64,000 nt of DNA. Origin: Poseidonibacter ostreae (GTDB lineage Bacteria; Campylobacterota; Campylobacteria; Campylobacterales; Arcobacteraceae). The notes under the pieces were generated by a model. It had not been told where the DNA came from and ran no database searches. It saw nothing but the letters and a program-made list of their open reading frames with translations. The translations under genes were made by a program, and so were the position numbers. The stretch covers positions 17,775 to 81,774 of the forward strand of contig NZ_WFKI01000008.1 in NCBI RefSeq assembly GCF_009208055.1. The letters run 5' to 3'. Position 1 is the first letter of the stretch. Each line of letters starts with the position of its first letter. Below, piece by piece: positions 1-8,610 of this stretch.

Positions 1-1041
1 TGTTGTTTTAGCTTCAAAAATAGTATCTATTTTATTTTTTAACTCTTTAAGTGTACTTAACTCTTCTAAATAAATCTTTCCAAGTTTACCAATATCTAAA
101 TCAGCAAATCCTAATAACTTAGATAATCTCATTTCATCCATTTGTTCTAAATGTTTTTTATTAATAAATCTTAATTTATCAATATCAAATTTAACTGCTT
201 CTTTTGAAATATCTTCAAGATTAAACCACTTTATAGCTTCTTCTAAAGTAAAGATTTCTTTAGGAGTTTTATTTCCTAAAAGAACTAAATAGTTTGCAAT
301 TGCACTAGGAAGAAAGCCATCATCAATTAAATCTTTTACAGAATTTGAAACATTAGAAATATTAGCTAAGTGTGCATACTTTATCTCTTTTGTATATCCT
401 AAAGAGTTTCTAATATGTATTTGTTTTGCAGTACTTGCAATATGTTTTTTATTTCTAATTACAAGCGAAATATCCATTAACATATCATCAACTGCACAGG
501 CATAATCATATGTTGGTGTTTTGTCATGTTTTAAAATATTAAAAGCGTCAATTTCATCAGGTGTTATATCAAAATCACCTTGTAAACTATCAGTAAACTT
601 GATATTTTCTTTTGGTTTACTAATTCTTACAGTAAAAGGTGCATTTACTTCTAAAATAGCTTCATCTGATAAAGTTTCACAAAAACCATCATATACAAAT
701 GGTTTGTTTTTTGCTTTTGCTTCATTTTCTAACTCTTGAAGTTTAGCATCTCCACAAAAACAAGAAAAAGCTTTCTTTTTAGTAAGAAGTTGCATAGCCA
801 TTTTTTGATGATATTTTAAAGAGTCACTTTGATGTGCTGCAGTTAAATAATCAATTGAAAAAAGACTTAAAATTTCTAAAATTTCTTTATCTTTTCCATC
901 AATATTTTTTTCTTTATCTATATCCTCAATTCTTATTACTAAATCTTCATTTAATTGTTTTGCAATTATATAGTTAAATATTGCAACTCTTAAACTTTCA
1001 ATATCCATATCCGACGTAGGACTTGGTGCAAATCTTAACAA
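1..1041 (-). CDS. GluRS-like protein lacking the catalytic motifs (3' end outside window)
   Basis: I translated 347 codons from a TTG start at 1041 without a stop; the C-terminus lies outside the window. The N-terminus MLRFAPSPT and later blocks (CFCGD, YDGFCETLSD, PTYDYACAVDDMLMDIS, FLPSAIANYLVLLGNKTP) identify a class I glutamyl-tRNA synthetase of the Campylobacterota type. The active site is ruined. HIGN of the HIGH motif is DIES at residues 13-16, RGEDH is RNKKH (196-200), and the KMSKR loop expected near residues 228-236 is deleted, leaving NISNVSNSVKDL. Zinc-ligand-like cysteines 94, 96 and 121 remain. It starts one base after the preceding gene's stop, at the end of the bamA-mqnC-M16 operon. 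It cannot be a working aminoacyl-tRNA synthetase as known, so a functional GluRS should be encoded elsewhere. It is either a repurposed paralogue or an early pseudogene still in frame. Confidence 0.85.
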   Translation of the reverse strand, partial: MLRFAPSPTSDMDIESLRVAIFNYIIAKQLNEDLVIRIEDIDKEKNIDGKDKEILEILSLFSIDYLTAAHQSDSLKYHQKMAMQLLTKKKAFSCFCGDAKLQELENEAKAKNKPFVYDGFCETLSDEAILEVNAPFTVRISKPKENIKFTDSLQGDFDITPDEIDAFNILKHDKTPTYDYACAVDDMLMDISLVIRNKKHIASTAKQIHIRNSLGYTKEIKYAHLANISNVSNSVKDLIDDGFLPSAIANYLVLLGNKTPKEIFTLEEAIKWFNLEDISKEAVKFDIDKLRFINKKHLEQMDEMRLSKLLGFADLDIGKLGKIYLEELSTLKELKNKIDTIFEAKTT

Positions 1042-1042
1042 A

Positions 1043-2338
1043 CTATTTCCTTACTATTGCAAATGTTAAATTATTAATCTCTTCATGAGATTTTATAAAT
1101 TCATTTAAATCTTCTAATTTTAAATCTTGAATTAAATCTAGTTCTCTTTGTGGGTAACCTTGATCTAAACCTCTATAATAAAGAGTAAAAGCCTTATTTA
1201 ATCTTTGTGATAAAACTTCATTTCTTAAAGGTTCACTTCCTGTTAAAAAGTTTTTTGCAGCTTTTAATTCATCTTTTGTAACACCTTTTTTTACAAACTC
1301 TTTAATAATCTCTTTTACTAAAGCTTGTGCTTCTTTTGCTGTTTCATTTTTAGTTTGTAAATAACCACTAAAGAATGTATGAGATTTATTAATTGATACT
1401 GAACCATAAGCACTATAAGCTAAGCCTCTTTTTACTCTAATTTCTTCCATAAGTCTTGAACCAAAACCTGAACCACCTAAAATAAATGAAGCAACTTTTG
1501 CGATATATCTATCCTTATCACTTGCACTTACTTTATATGAACTACCAAAATAAATATATGCTTGTTCAGTTTCTTTAATTAGTGTTTCTTCTTCATCTTT
1601 AGATACAAAATTAATCTCTTCTAATTCTCTTTTAGTACCTGGTTTTAAAACATCTAAAACTGGTTTAATTAACTTTGCAAACTCTTTATAAGAAAAATCT
1701 CCACCTGCAACAATAATTAAATTATTTAAATTAACTGTATTATTGATAAAGGTCTTTATATCTTTAAGTTTAATATCTTCAATTGATTCTAAACTACCAG
1801 AACTAGGGTTTGCTAAAGCAGTACCTTTGAAAAGATTTGCTTTTAATAAATTCTTTGCAGTATAATCAAAATCATTCTCTTTTCTTTTTAATTCACCTGT
1901 TTTTAATGTCTTTAACTTTGCAAGTGTATCTTCACTATAGTTAGGTGATTTAATTAATTTAGCTAATAACTCAATTGATTTATTTGATACATCTTTTAAG
2001 TTTGATAACTCAATAACAAAAGTTTCAAAACCATTTGAAGTATGTAATGAAATTGCATTTTCTTCTAGTTTTTGTGCAAACTTTGTAGAACCTAACTCTT
2101 TTGTTCCCTCATTTAATAGTTTTGAAGAAAAACTAGCTAAGCCACTTTTCTCTTTATCTTGTATATAACCTGAATTTTGAAAAACTAATTGTAAATTTAA
2201 AATTGGTAAACTATTTTGTTTTTCAAAAACTACTGGAACTTTAATTCCTTTTATCTCTATATGCTTTATAGTAGCACTCATTAAACTTCCTTGTAAAATT
2301 ACTAATGCAAATAAATATTTTTTAAATTTTTTAATCAA
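1043..2338 (-). CDS. M16 family peptidase homologue, probably non-catalytic
   Basis: About 431 residues with the two-lobed M16 (insulinase/PqqL-like) architecture. The second half has the conserved RGLAYSAYGS segment and the first half has LNEGT. The zinc motif HxxEH, expected where SGLASFSSKLLNEGT lies, is absent, so the protein probably does not cleave peptides alone. It may be the inactive partner of a heterodimer. I place the start at the TTG at 2338: it follows the mqnC stop, has GAGAGG upstream at good spacing, and gives a clean signal peptide (MIKKFKKYLFALVILQGSLM), so the protein is exported. An upstream ATG at 2401 would overlap mqnC by 59 bases and bury the signal peptide. The order bamA-mqnC-M16 is also seen in Helicobacter. 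Confidence 0.85.
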   Translation of the reverse strand: MIKKFKKYLFALVILQGSLMSATIKHIEIKGIKVPVVFEKQNSLPILNLQLVFQNSGYIQDKEKSGLASFSSKLLNEGTKELGSTKFAQKLEENAISLHTSNGFETFVIELSNLKDVSNKSIELLAKLIKSPNYSEDTLAKLKTLKTGELKRKENDFDYTAKNLLKANLFKGTALANPSSGSLESIEDIKLKDIKTFINNTVNLNNLIIVAGGDFSYKEFAKLIKPVLDVLKPGTKRELEEINFVSKDEEETLIKETEQAYIYFGSSYKVSASDKDRYIAKVASFILGGSGFGSRLMEEIRVKRGLAYSAYGSVSINKSHTFFSGYLQTKNETAKEAQALVKEIIKEFVKKGVTKDELKAAKNFLTGSEPLRNEVLSQRLNKAFTLYYRGLDQGYPQRELDLIQDLKLEDLNEFIKSHEEINNLTFAIVRK

Positions 2339-2342
2339 AGGA

Positions 2343-3413
2343 TTAATACCTCTCAAGTATCTCATAAGCTGTATTTCTTTTTGCTGGTTTTTCTCCAACA
2401 TCTTTAATAAGCCTAATCATCTCTTCTTGATTCATTCTATTTGAAGCTCCTGCAGCTTTAACTACATTTTCTTCCATCATTGTACTTCCTAAATCATTTG
2501 CTCCAAAATTTAAAGCTAATTGACCTATATAAGAGCCTTGTGTAACCCAAGAACTTTGCATATTCATAAAATTATCTAAATAAAGTCTTGAAACTGCAAG
2601 TAATCTTAAGTATCTATTTGAAGATTGAGGTTTAATATCTGGAATCTCTTTTAAAAGTGTTGTATTAGCACCTTGGAAAGACCACATAATAAAAGCTCTA
2701 AAGCCACCAGTTCTATCTTGTAAATCTCTTAAAAGTTCCCAATGTTCAATAATCTCTTCATCAGTTTCAACTGTTCCAAACATCATTGTTGCTGTTGTTT
2801 TCATCCCAATTGAATGTGCAAGCTCATGAACTTCAATCCATTCAAGACTATCCATTTTATTAGGTGCAATAATATCTCTTACTCTATCTGATAATATTTC
2901 TGCACCAGCGCCTGGAATTGAACTTAAACCTTTATCTTGAAGTCTTTTTAAAACTTCTAAGATTGTAATTTTAGATACTTTTGCTATATATTTAATCTCA
3001 ATTGCAGAAAAACCATGAATAGTTATTTGAGGATATTTTGTATGAATATGTGAAACTAACTCTTCATAATAATCAATTTTCAATTTTGGATGAACTCCAC
3101 CTTGGAAAAGGATTTGAGTTCCCCCAATTTCTAATAATTCATCAATTTTTGCATCAATTTCATCAAACTTTAATACATAAGAATCATCATCTCTTCCATG
3201 TCTAAAAAAGGCACAAAATTTACAATCTACCCAACATACATTTGTATAATTAATATTTCTATCAACTATAAAAGATGTTGTCTTATCAGGATGTAACTCT
3301 AACTTTCTTTTAGTTGCTAATTCACCTAATTCTAATAATGAAGCATTTTGGATTAAATCTAATGCTTCTTCATTTGTTATTCTTCTATTTAATAAATCCA
3401 TTTTCTTAACCAT
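2343..3413 (-). CDS. mqnC: Cyclic dehypoxanthine futalosine synthase MqnC
   Basis: Radical SAM enzyme of the futalosine pathway to menaquinone; it cyclises dehypoxanthine futalosine. The 356 residues carry the cluster motif CWVDCKFC (Cys60, Cys64, Cys67), the early segment NINYTNVCW and the MqnC/MqnE-type blocks ILFQGGVHP, PGAGAEILSD and MMFGTVET. Length is normal for MqnC. The ATG overlaps the bamA stop codon (TAATG), implying translational coupling; a second in-frame ATG lies four codons later. The futalosine route is typical of Campylobacterota. MqnE is a related enzyme, but the GGVHP block and this operon position favour MqnC. Confidence 0.93.
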   Translation of the reverse strand: MVKKMDLLNRRITNEEALDLIQNASLLELGELATKRKLELHPDKTTSFIVDRNINYTNVCWVDCKFCAFFRHGRDDDSYVLKFDEIDAKIDELLEIGGTQILFQGGVHPKLKIDYYEELVSHIHTKYPQITIHGFSAIEIKYIAKVSKITILEVLKRLQDKGLSSIPGAGAEILSDRVRDIIAPNKMDSLEWIEVHELAHSIGMKTTATMMFGTVETDEEIIEHWELLRDLQDRTGGFRAFIMWSFQGANTTLLKEIPDIKPQSSNRYLRLLAVSRLYLDNFMNMQSSWVTQGSYIGQLALNFGANDLGSTMMEENVVKAAGASNRMNQEEMIRLIKDVGEKPAKRNTAYEILERY

Positions 3414-5677
3414 TAGAAACTACTCCCAAGTGAAAATTCAAATGACGATGTTTCATCATCAGCTTCTGCATCTAAAGCTTTTGCAAAAATAAGTTGTAAT
3501 GGTCCTAAAGGCGATATCCACTCTAATACAGCACCTGTACTTGATCTTGCTACATCACTAAAGTTATCTTCACCAATCATTCCATAATCATAGAATAATG
3601 CCCATCTCATTTTAGCATTAGGAATTAAAGGGAAACTCATTTCAACAGAATTTGCCCAAGATCTTTTATAAGGATCTGTAACATATCCAGTTGTATTTGT
3701 AGGGAAGGCATAAGAAGAATATCCTCTTAAACTTTTAACACCACCTAAATATAATGAATCACCTTGATTTATTTGTCCATTATCGATTAAAGCACTTATT
3801 CTAGTTCTAAATCTAAAAATCCAATCTAATTCAGCATAATCATTTAAACTATTAAAATATTTTAAATATGTACTTGATTTCAGATATTTTGAATCACCAC
3901 CAACACCAGCATATTCTAAAGATGTTCCAGCTTTAATACCTTCTCTTGGTAATTGATAATTATCTGTATTATCAAAGCTTAAATATGGAGTTAATGAACT
4001 TGATATATATTCAGCATCTTGGAATCTACTAGCATCTGGAACAGTTGAATCATCATCATATGTATACTCTTCTTGAATAAAGTCAAGTTTATATCTTAAT
4101 CCACCTCTTAAGTTTCTAAGAATCTCTCGACCAACACCAATAGAAAAACCTTTTGTATTTTTGTCTAAATCATATACACTTTTACTAATTTCTGCATCAC
4201 TATTATGTGCTTCAATATCACCATTGAATTTACTATCATTAATAGCTGGATTACTTAAGTTTACAGAAAACTCAGTTTTATTAGCAGATAAATCAGCACT
4301 AATTCCTACACCTAATCCTGAACCAAAGATATTTGAATCTTTAACAGAACCACTAACCATTAATTTATCATAAGAACCATATCCACCACCAAGAGTTAAT
4401 GCACCTGTTGCTGCTTCAACTACTTCAATTAAGATGTCAATTTTATCTTCACTAACTCTTTTTTGTTCAACTTTTACTTTTTCGAAATAAGAAGATCTAC
4501 TTAATTTTGATTTTGTATCAGTAAAATCTGTTTCATTATATAAATCTCCAGGAGCTAAATAAACATCTCTTCTAATAACTCTATCAAGTGTTCTTGAGTT
4601 TCCAGAAATTTTTACATCATTAATATAAACTTTTTTACCAGGAATTACATTATGTACAATATCAACTTTTGAGTTTTTTGTATCTTTTTTAACATCAAAT
4701 TTAACTTGAGCATAAGCATAACCCTTGTTAGCAACTTGTGTTTTAATATAAGCTTGGTCAAGTCTAAGTTTTTTAATATTAAATGTATTTCCAACAATTA
4801 AATCTAATTCTGGGTAAATGTCTTTTGCATCTACTATTGAAGAATCCACATAAATTTTAATATCATTTGTAATATATTTAGTACCTTCTTTAATAAAGAA
4901 GTCTAAATTTGCTTGATTTGAAGCAAAATCAATATTTAAAAAAGGTTCTTTAACTTGTGCATCAAGATATCCTTTTTCAAAATATAATTCATTTATTCTT
5001 CTTGCATCATATTTTAATTGATCAATTTTAACTTCACCATCATTTTGACCAAACCACCAAGAAGCTACTTCTTTTTCTTTATTTGCTGTAACATTATCAA
5101 AATCATCTTGGTCTAATTCACTAGCTCCATAATAATTTGCTTTTTTAATAATGATTTCATCACCTTTATTTACATTAAATGTAAGTTTTAGTGAGTGTTC
5201 ATTAATAGTTTCAATTTCTGTTTCAACAACTGAGTTGATATATCCATCATTTTCTAAAAGATCTAATAATACTTTTTTCGCATCTTTAACTCTTTTTTCA
5301 GTGTACATCGAACCTTTTTTAAGTTTAATCATTGTTTTTAATGATTCAATATCATCTGTACGAGACTTATAACCTTGTATATCAATATTGGCTATTGAAG
5401 GTTTTTCTTTAAAGTTTAATTGTAATTTTCCGTTATCATTAATAACAACTATATCATCAAAGTAGCCGAATTTATAAAACTCTTTTATTGCATTGTTTAT
5501 TTTATAATCATTGAATTCATCACCTGGTTTCATATCAAGTGTTTCATTTACTATTTTTTGAGATATCTTATTTAAATTATTATATTCTATAGATTGTATT
5601 GTATCTGCGCATAGTGCTGTTGCACATGCTAAAGAAAATAGGATTACTTTATTTTTCACGACTTTCCTTAATTTCAT
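3413..5677 (-). CDS. bamA: Outer membrane protein assembly factor BamA
   Basis: Omp85-family protein of 754 residues that inserts beta-barrel proteins into the outer membrane. A signal peptide (residues about 1-24, ending ALCA) is followed by a series of POTRA repeats to about residue 420, then a 16-strand-type barrel that starts near ATGALTLGGGYG and ends in a C-terminal phenylalanine (EFSLGSSF), as expected for an outer-membrane barrel. The lid-loop motif region SLRGYSSYAFP contains the conserved RGY. It is the first gene of an operon with mqnC, the M16 homologue and the gltX-like gene, and is divergent from tyrA. Confidence 0.95.
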   Translation of the reverse strand: MKLRKVVKNKVILFSLACATALCADTIQSIEYNNLNKISQKIVNETLDMKPGDEFNDYKINNAIKEFYKFGYFDDIVVINDNGKLQLNFKEKPSIANIDIQGYKSRTDDIESLKTMIKLKKGSMYTEKRVKDAKKVLLDLLENDGYINSVVETEIETINEHSLKLTFNVNKGDEIIIKKANYYGASELDQDDFDNVTANKEKEVASWWFGQNDGEVKIDQLKYDARRINELYFEKGYLDAQVKEPFLNIDFASNQANLDFFIKEGTKYITNDIKIYVDSSIVDAKDIYPELDLIVGNTFNIKKLRLDQAYIKTQVANKGYAYAQVKFDVKKDTKNSKVDIVHNVIPGKKVYINDVKISGNSRTLDRVIRRDVYLAPGDLYNETDFTDTKSKLSRSSYFEKVKVEQKRVSEDKIDILIEVVEAATGALTLGGGYGSYDKLMVSGSVKDSNIFGSGLGVGISADLSANKTEFSVNLSNPAINDSKFNGDIEAHNSDAEISKSVYDLDKNTKGFSIGVGREILRNLRGGLRYKLDFIQEEYTYDDDSTVPDASRFQDAEYISSSLTPYLSFDNTDNYQLPREGIKAGTSLEYAGVGGDSKYLKSSTYLKYFNSLNDYAELDWIFRFRTRISALIDNGQINQGDSLYLGGVKSLRGYSSYAFPTNTTGYVTDPYKRSWANSVEMSFPLIPNAKMRWALFYDYGMIGEDNFSDVARSSTGAVLEWISPLGPLQLIFAKALDAEADDETSSFEFSLGSSF

Positions 5678-5760
5678 AATTAGGCATTAATATAGCTAAA
5701 TTCTCTTTATATGAATATTAAGATATAATCACAAAATTAATTTACAAAAAAGGTGTTAAC

Positions 5761-6591
5761 TTGAATATAGGAATAGTTGGTTTAGGACTAATGGGTGGTT
5801 CTTTAGCAAAAGCAGTTAAAAAATATGGAATAGCTAAAAAAGTTTATGGCTATGCAAGAAGTGAAAAGTCAAAAAAAGAGATTCAAGAACTAGGTTTAGT
5901 AGATGAGCTAGTTGATATTCAAACATTAAAAGACTCGTGTGATTTAATTGTTTTAGCAATTCCTGTTGATAATATTATATCTTTTTTACCAAACCTTCTA
6001 GATATAGATAAAAATACTACTATCATGGACTTAGGTTCTACAAAAGAGTTTATTGTAAAAAATATTCCAGAGCAAATAAAAGAAAATTTTATAGCAGCTC
6101 ATCCTATGTGTGGTTCTGAGAAGTTTGGACCAAAAGCATCTATGGATAACTTATACGAAGGAAAGACAGTCGTATTATGTAATTTAGAAAATAATACAGA
6201 CCTTCATAAAAATAGGGCGATTAAAGTGTTTCAAGATATTGGAATGAGACTTGTTTTTATGGATTCACACAATCATGATGTTCATGCTTGTTATATGTCT
6301 CATCTTCCTCATGCTATTTCTTTTTCTTTAGCAAATACAGTAATGAATCATGAAGACCCAAAATCTATTATTGCACTTGCTGCTGGTGGTTTTACGGATA
6401 TGAGTAGAATTGCTAAATCAAGTCCTAATATGTGGACTGATATTTTTAAACAAAATAGAGAAAACTTACTAAACTCAATTGATTTATTTGAAGATCATAT
6501 GAAAAAAGTAAGAGAAATGGTTGAAAAAGAAGAGTATGAAAAACTAGAAGAATGGATGAAAAAAGCTAATACTTTACACGAGATTTTATAG
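5761..6591 (+). CDS. tyrA: Prephenate dehydrogenase TyrA
   Basis: 276 residues. NAD(P)-dependent oxidative decarboxylation of prephenate in tyrosine synthesis. The N-terminal Rossmann motif is GLGLMGGS (residues 7-14), and the prephenate dehydrogenase signature HPMCGSEKFGP starts at His114. HLPHAISFSLA and AAGGFTDMSRIA are further family blocks. The start is TTG, since the Rossmann strand MNIGIVGLG begins immediately; AAAAGGTG lies seven bases upstream. It is transcribed alone between divergent bamA and convergent folP, with a hairpin at 6595-6620 after it. It lacks a fused chorismate mutase domain. Confidence 0.93.
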   Translation: MNIGIVGLGLMGGSLAKAVKKYGIAKKVYGYARSEKSKKEIQELGLVDELVDIQTLKDSCDLIVLAIPVDNIISFLPNLLDIDKNTTIMDLGSTKEFIVKNIPEQIKENFIAAHPMCGSEKFGPKASMDNLYEGKTVVLCNLENNTDLHKNRAIKVFQDIGMRLVFMDSHNHDVHACYMSHLPHAISFSLANTVMNHEDPKSIIALAAGGFTDMSRIAKSSPNMWTDIFKQNRENLLNSIDLFEDHMKKVREMVEKEEYEKLEEWMKKANTLHEIL

Positions 6592-6594
6592 TAA

Positions 6595-6620
6595 AATTAA
6601 CTCAAGAAATTGAGTTAATT
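6595..6620 (-). terminator. Perfect 11-bp hairpin terminator between tyrA and folP
   Basis: AATTAACTCAA and TTGAGTTAATT pair perfectly around a GAAA loop on the plus strand. On the minus strand the stem uses the last codons of folP and its TGA stop, and is followed by TTTTA, so it best serves the folP operon. It may also stop tyrA transcripts, although no T-run follows on the plus strand. Confidence 0.65.
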
Positions 6621-7405
6621 GCTTCTTGAACTTTTAAAGCTTGATAATGTTCATAAACATCATGACATCTAATAATTGAAGCACCTCTATTAACTGACTC
6701 TAAGTGAATTGCTAAAGTTCCAGGTAATCTATCTTTTATTTCACAGGGCGTAATCATATCAATCATAGATTTTCTACTCGCACCTATTAATAATTCATAT
6801 CCAAAATGTTTAAAATACTCTAGTTTATTTAAAAGCAATAAGTTATGTTCTAAAGTTTTTCCAAAACCAATACCAACATCTAAAGCTATATCTTTGATTC
6901 CAAAACTTTTTGCTTTTTGAATTTGCTTTTTAAAATATTCATCAATATCTAAAACAACATTCTTATATTCTGGTTTTTCTTGCATATTAGATGGTTTATT
7001 TTGCATGTGCATTATGATTACTTTTGCATTATACTTAGCACTTATTTTACAAACTTCATCATTTGCTAAACCTGTAATATCATTTACTATTTTAAAACCT
7101 TTATTTAAAACATAATCAATAACTAAAGGAGAATAAGAATCAATAGAAAAATCTATTTTTTCAAAGTATCTTTCTTTATAAATAGTGTCAACAATATTTT
7201 TTAAACGCTCTAATTCTACTTTTTCATCTACTTCAATACTACCAGGCTTACTAGAAACTGCACCAATATCAATAATATTTGCACCATTTTCAATCATCTT
7301 TTCAATTTTAAAACTAGCTTCCTTGATATCAAATCTACTCTCTTTAAAAAAAGAGTCTTCATTTGCATTTAAAACACCCATGATTTTTGTTTTGCAAGTT
7401 TGCAT
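6602..7405 (-). CDS. folP: Dihydropteroate synthase FolP
   Basis: 267 residues, a TIM-barrel enzyme that joins p-aminobenzoate to dihydropterin pyrophosphate in folate synthesis; target of sulfonamides. The substrate-binding blocks are present in order: IMGVLNANEDSF (a divergent version of the usual GVLNVTPDSF), DIGAVSSKPGS, NDITG, DVGIGFGKT and GASRKSMI. It is the last gene of the rppH-lysC-hobA-holB-folP run, the same order as in Helicobacter pylori, 16 bases after holB. Confidence 0.92.
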   Translation of the reverse strand: MQTCKTKIMGVLNANEDSFFKESRFDIKEASFKIEKMIENGANIIDIGAVSSKPGSIEVDEKVELERLKNIVDTIYKERYFEKIDFSIDSYSPLVIDYVLNKGFKIVNDITGLANDEVCKISAKYNAKVIIMHMQNKPSNMQEKPEYKNVVLDIDEYFKKQIQKAKSFGIKDIALDVGIGFGKTLEHNLLLLNKLEYFKHFGYELLIGASRKSMIDMITPCEIKDRLPGTLAIHLESVNRGASIIRCHDVYEHYQALKVQEAINSIS

Positions 7406-7421
7406 TTTTTAAACCTTAGTT

Positions 7422-8054
7422 TTAGATTTTTGTTTTTTGATTTGCTAAAGATAAAAGTAGAGTAGTTAGAATATTAATCGGTCTTGAGTTTAACTCTAAA
7501 AGTTTTAAGGCTTTTGAGAATAAATCTAACTGTGAAGTTGATAATTTCATATTTTGTTTGTTAGCTTTTAGTAAAATAGATTCAACTACATTTTTTGCTT
7601 CATTTTTAGATATTTTTTGATTCTCTTTTAAAAACATATAAATATCTTTTAAATCTAATTTTGAAATATCTAAAGAAATCTCTTCTTTTAATAATGAAGT
7701 TTTCATATATTTATAAGGCATTCGAGAATATATTGTTGGTAAGATTGAAGATTTCGAGTTTGTAAGAATAATAAATATTACATTTCGAGGAGGTTCTTCT
7801 AAGACTTTTAATAAAGAGTTTTGAGCCTCTTTTCTAAAAGTACTTCCGCATAAAAAGATATATTTATTTTCATTTGAAGCAATATACGCTTCTTTTATAG
7901 CCTGAGTTGCTTGTAGAAGTTGAAATTCATCTTTCTCTTCATTTTTAATTATTCTAATATTATGAGGAGAATAAAAAGCTAATAAATCATTTAATGTTTT
8001 TTCTATATCATTAACTATTAAAATAGTTGATTTATCAATTTTTTTATCAATCAT
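7422..8054 (-). CDS. holB: DNA polymerase III delta' subunit HolB (short epsilon type)
   Basis: 210 residues, much shorter than the roughly 330 of E. coli delta'. It keeps the clamp-loader core segment NSLLKVLEEPPRNVIFIIL followed by SILPTIYSRM, the equivalent of the SRC motif with cysteine replaced by methionine. No Walker A motif is present, as expected for the delta' subunit, which does not hydrolyse ATP. It starts two bases after hobA, and the lysC-hobA-holB-folP order supports the call. Confidence 0.85.
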   Translation of the reverse strand: MIDKKIDKSTILIVNDIEKTLNDLLAFYSPHNIRIIKNEEKDEFQLLQATQAIKEAYIASNENKYIFLCGSTFRKEAQNSLLKVLEEPPRNVIFIILTNSKSSILPTIYSRMPYKYMKTSLLKEEISLDISKLDLKDIYMFLKENQKISKNEAKNVVESILLKANKQNMKLSTSQLDLFSKALKLLELNSRPINILTTLLLSLANQKTKI

Positions 8055-8056
8055 TT

Positions 8057-8608
8057 TTAGTTTTCTACGTTAATTTCTGCAAAAAGTGCTGAACTTACAG
8101 TTTTATTATATAGTCTAAACATTTGTAAAAGTTTCATATCTAAAGCTTCATCATTTGATCTTAAATTAAAAGCATCTTGCATCTCTTCATCAAAAAGCCA
8201 TAAAAAAGAGTTTTTAGAAACTTTTGGAATAACAGCACGAACATCTTGACTTTTCCCTATATACCAAAAACAGTAACCATTAGGAAAAGATATATTTAGC
8301 ATATCTTTTATATATGAAATATCATCATCAGATTTTATATTATCCATATATTTGTAAAAAGATTTAAAATCATAAAAGGGTAAAAATGGTCTATTTAATT
8401 TAGGAGAATTAACATTTGATAAAACATACTCTAAAAACCATTCTCTATCTCTATCTGTTAATACAATTACAGAAGCACCTTTTTCTAATAAATTTACAAT
8501 ATTTTTAGAAACTAATGGAGTCCATTCGTACTTTTTTTCTTCCAACCAAGGAGAAATCAATCTATCTTCCCTGATTGTATCAACTGTCCAGTTTAAAAAT
8601 TCTTGCAC
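8057..8608 (-). CDS. hobA: HobA, DnaA-binding initiation regulator
   Basis: 183 residues matching HobA (H. pylori HP1230 family), a Campylobacterota-specific protein that forms tetramers and binds domain I-II of DnaA to promote initiation at oriC. Recognised from FLNWTVDTIREDRLISPWLE at the N-terminus, VIVLTDRDREWFLEYVL, PFLPFYDFKSFY and the later FWYIGKSQDVR and FLWLFDEEMQDAF blocks. It sits between lysC and holB exactly as in Helicobacter. HobA is functionally analogous to DiaA, and its presence is a strong marker for the phylum. Confidence 0.92.
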   Translation of the reverse strand: MQEFLNWTVDTIREDRLISPWLEEKKYEWTPLVSKNIVNLLEKGASVIVLTDRDREWFLEYVLSNVNSPKLNRPFLPFYDFKSFYKYMDNIKSDDDISYIKDMLNISFPNGYCFWYIGKSQDVRAVIPKVSKNSFLWLFDEEMQDAFNLRSNDEALDMKLLQMFRLYNKTVSSALFAEINVEN

Positions 8609-8610
8609 GC

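Noticed and set aside
2339..2401. ATG at 2401 as the start of the M16 gene
   Set aside because: It overlaps mqnC by 59 bases and displaces the signal peptide from the N-terminus.
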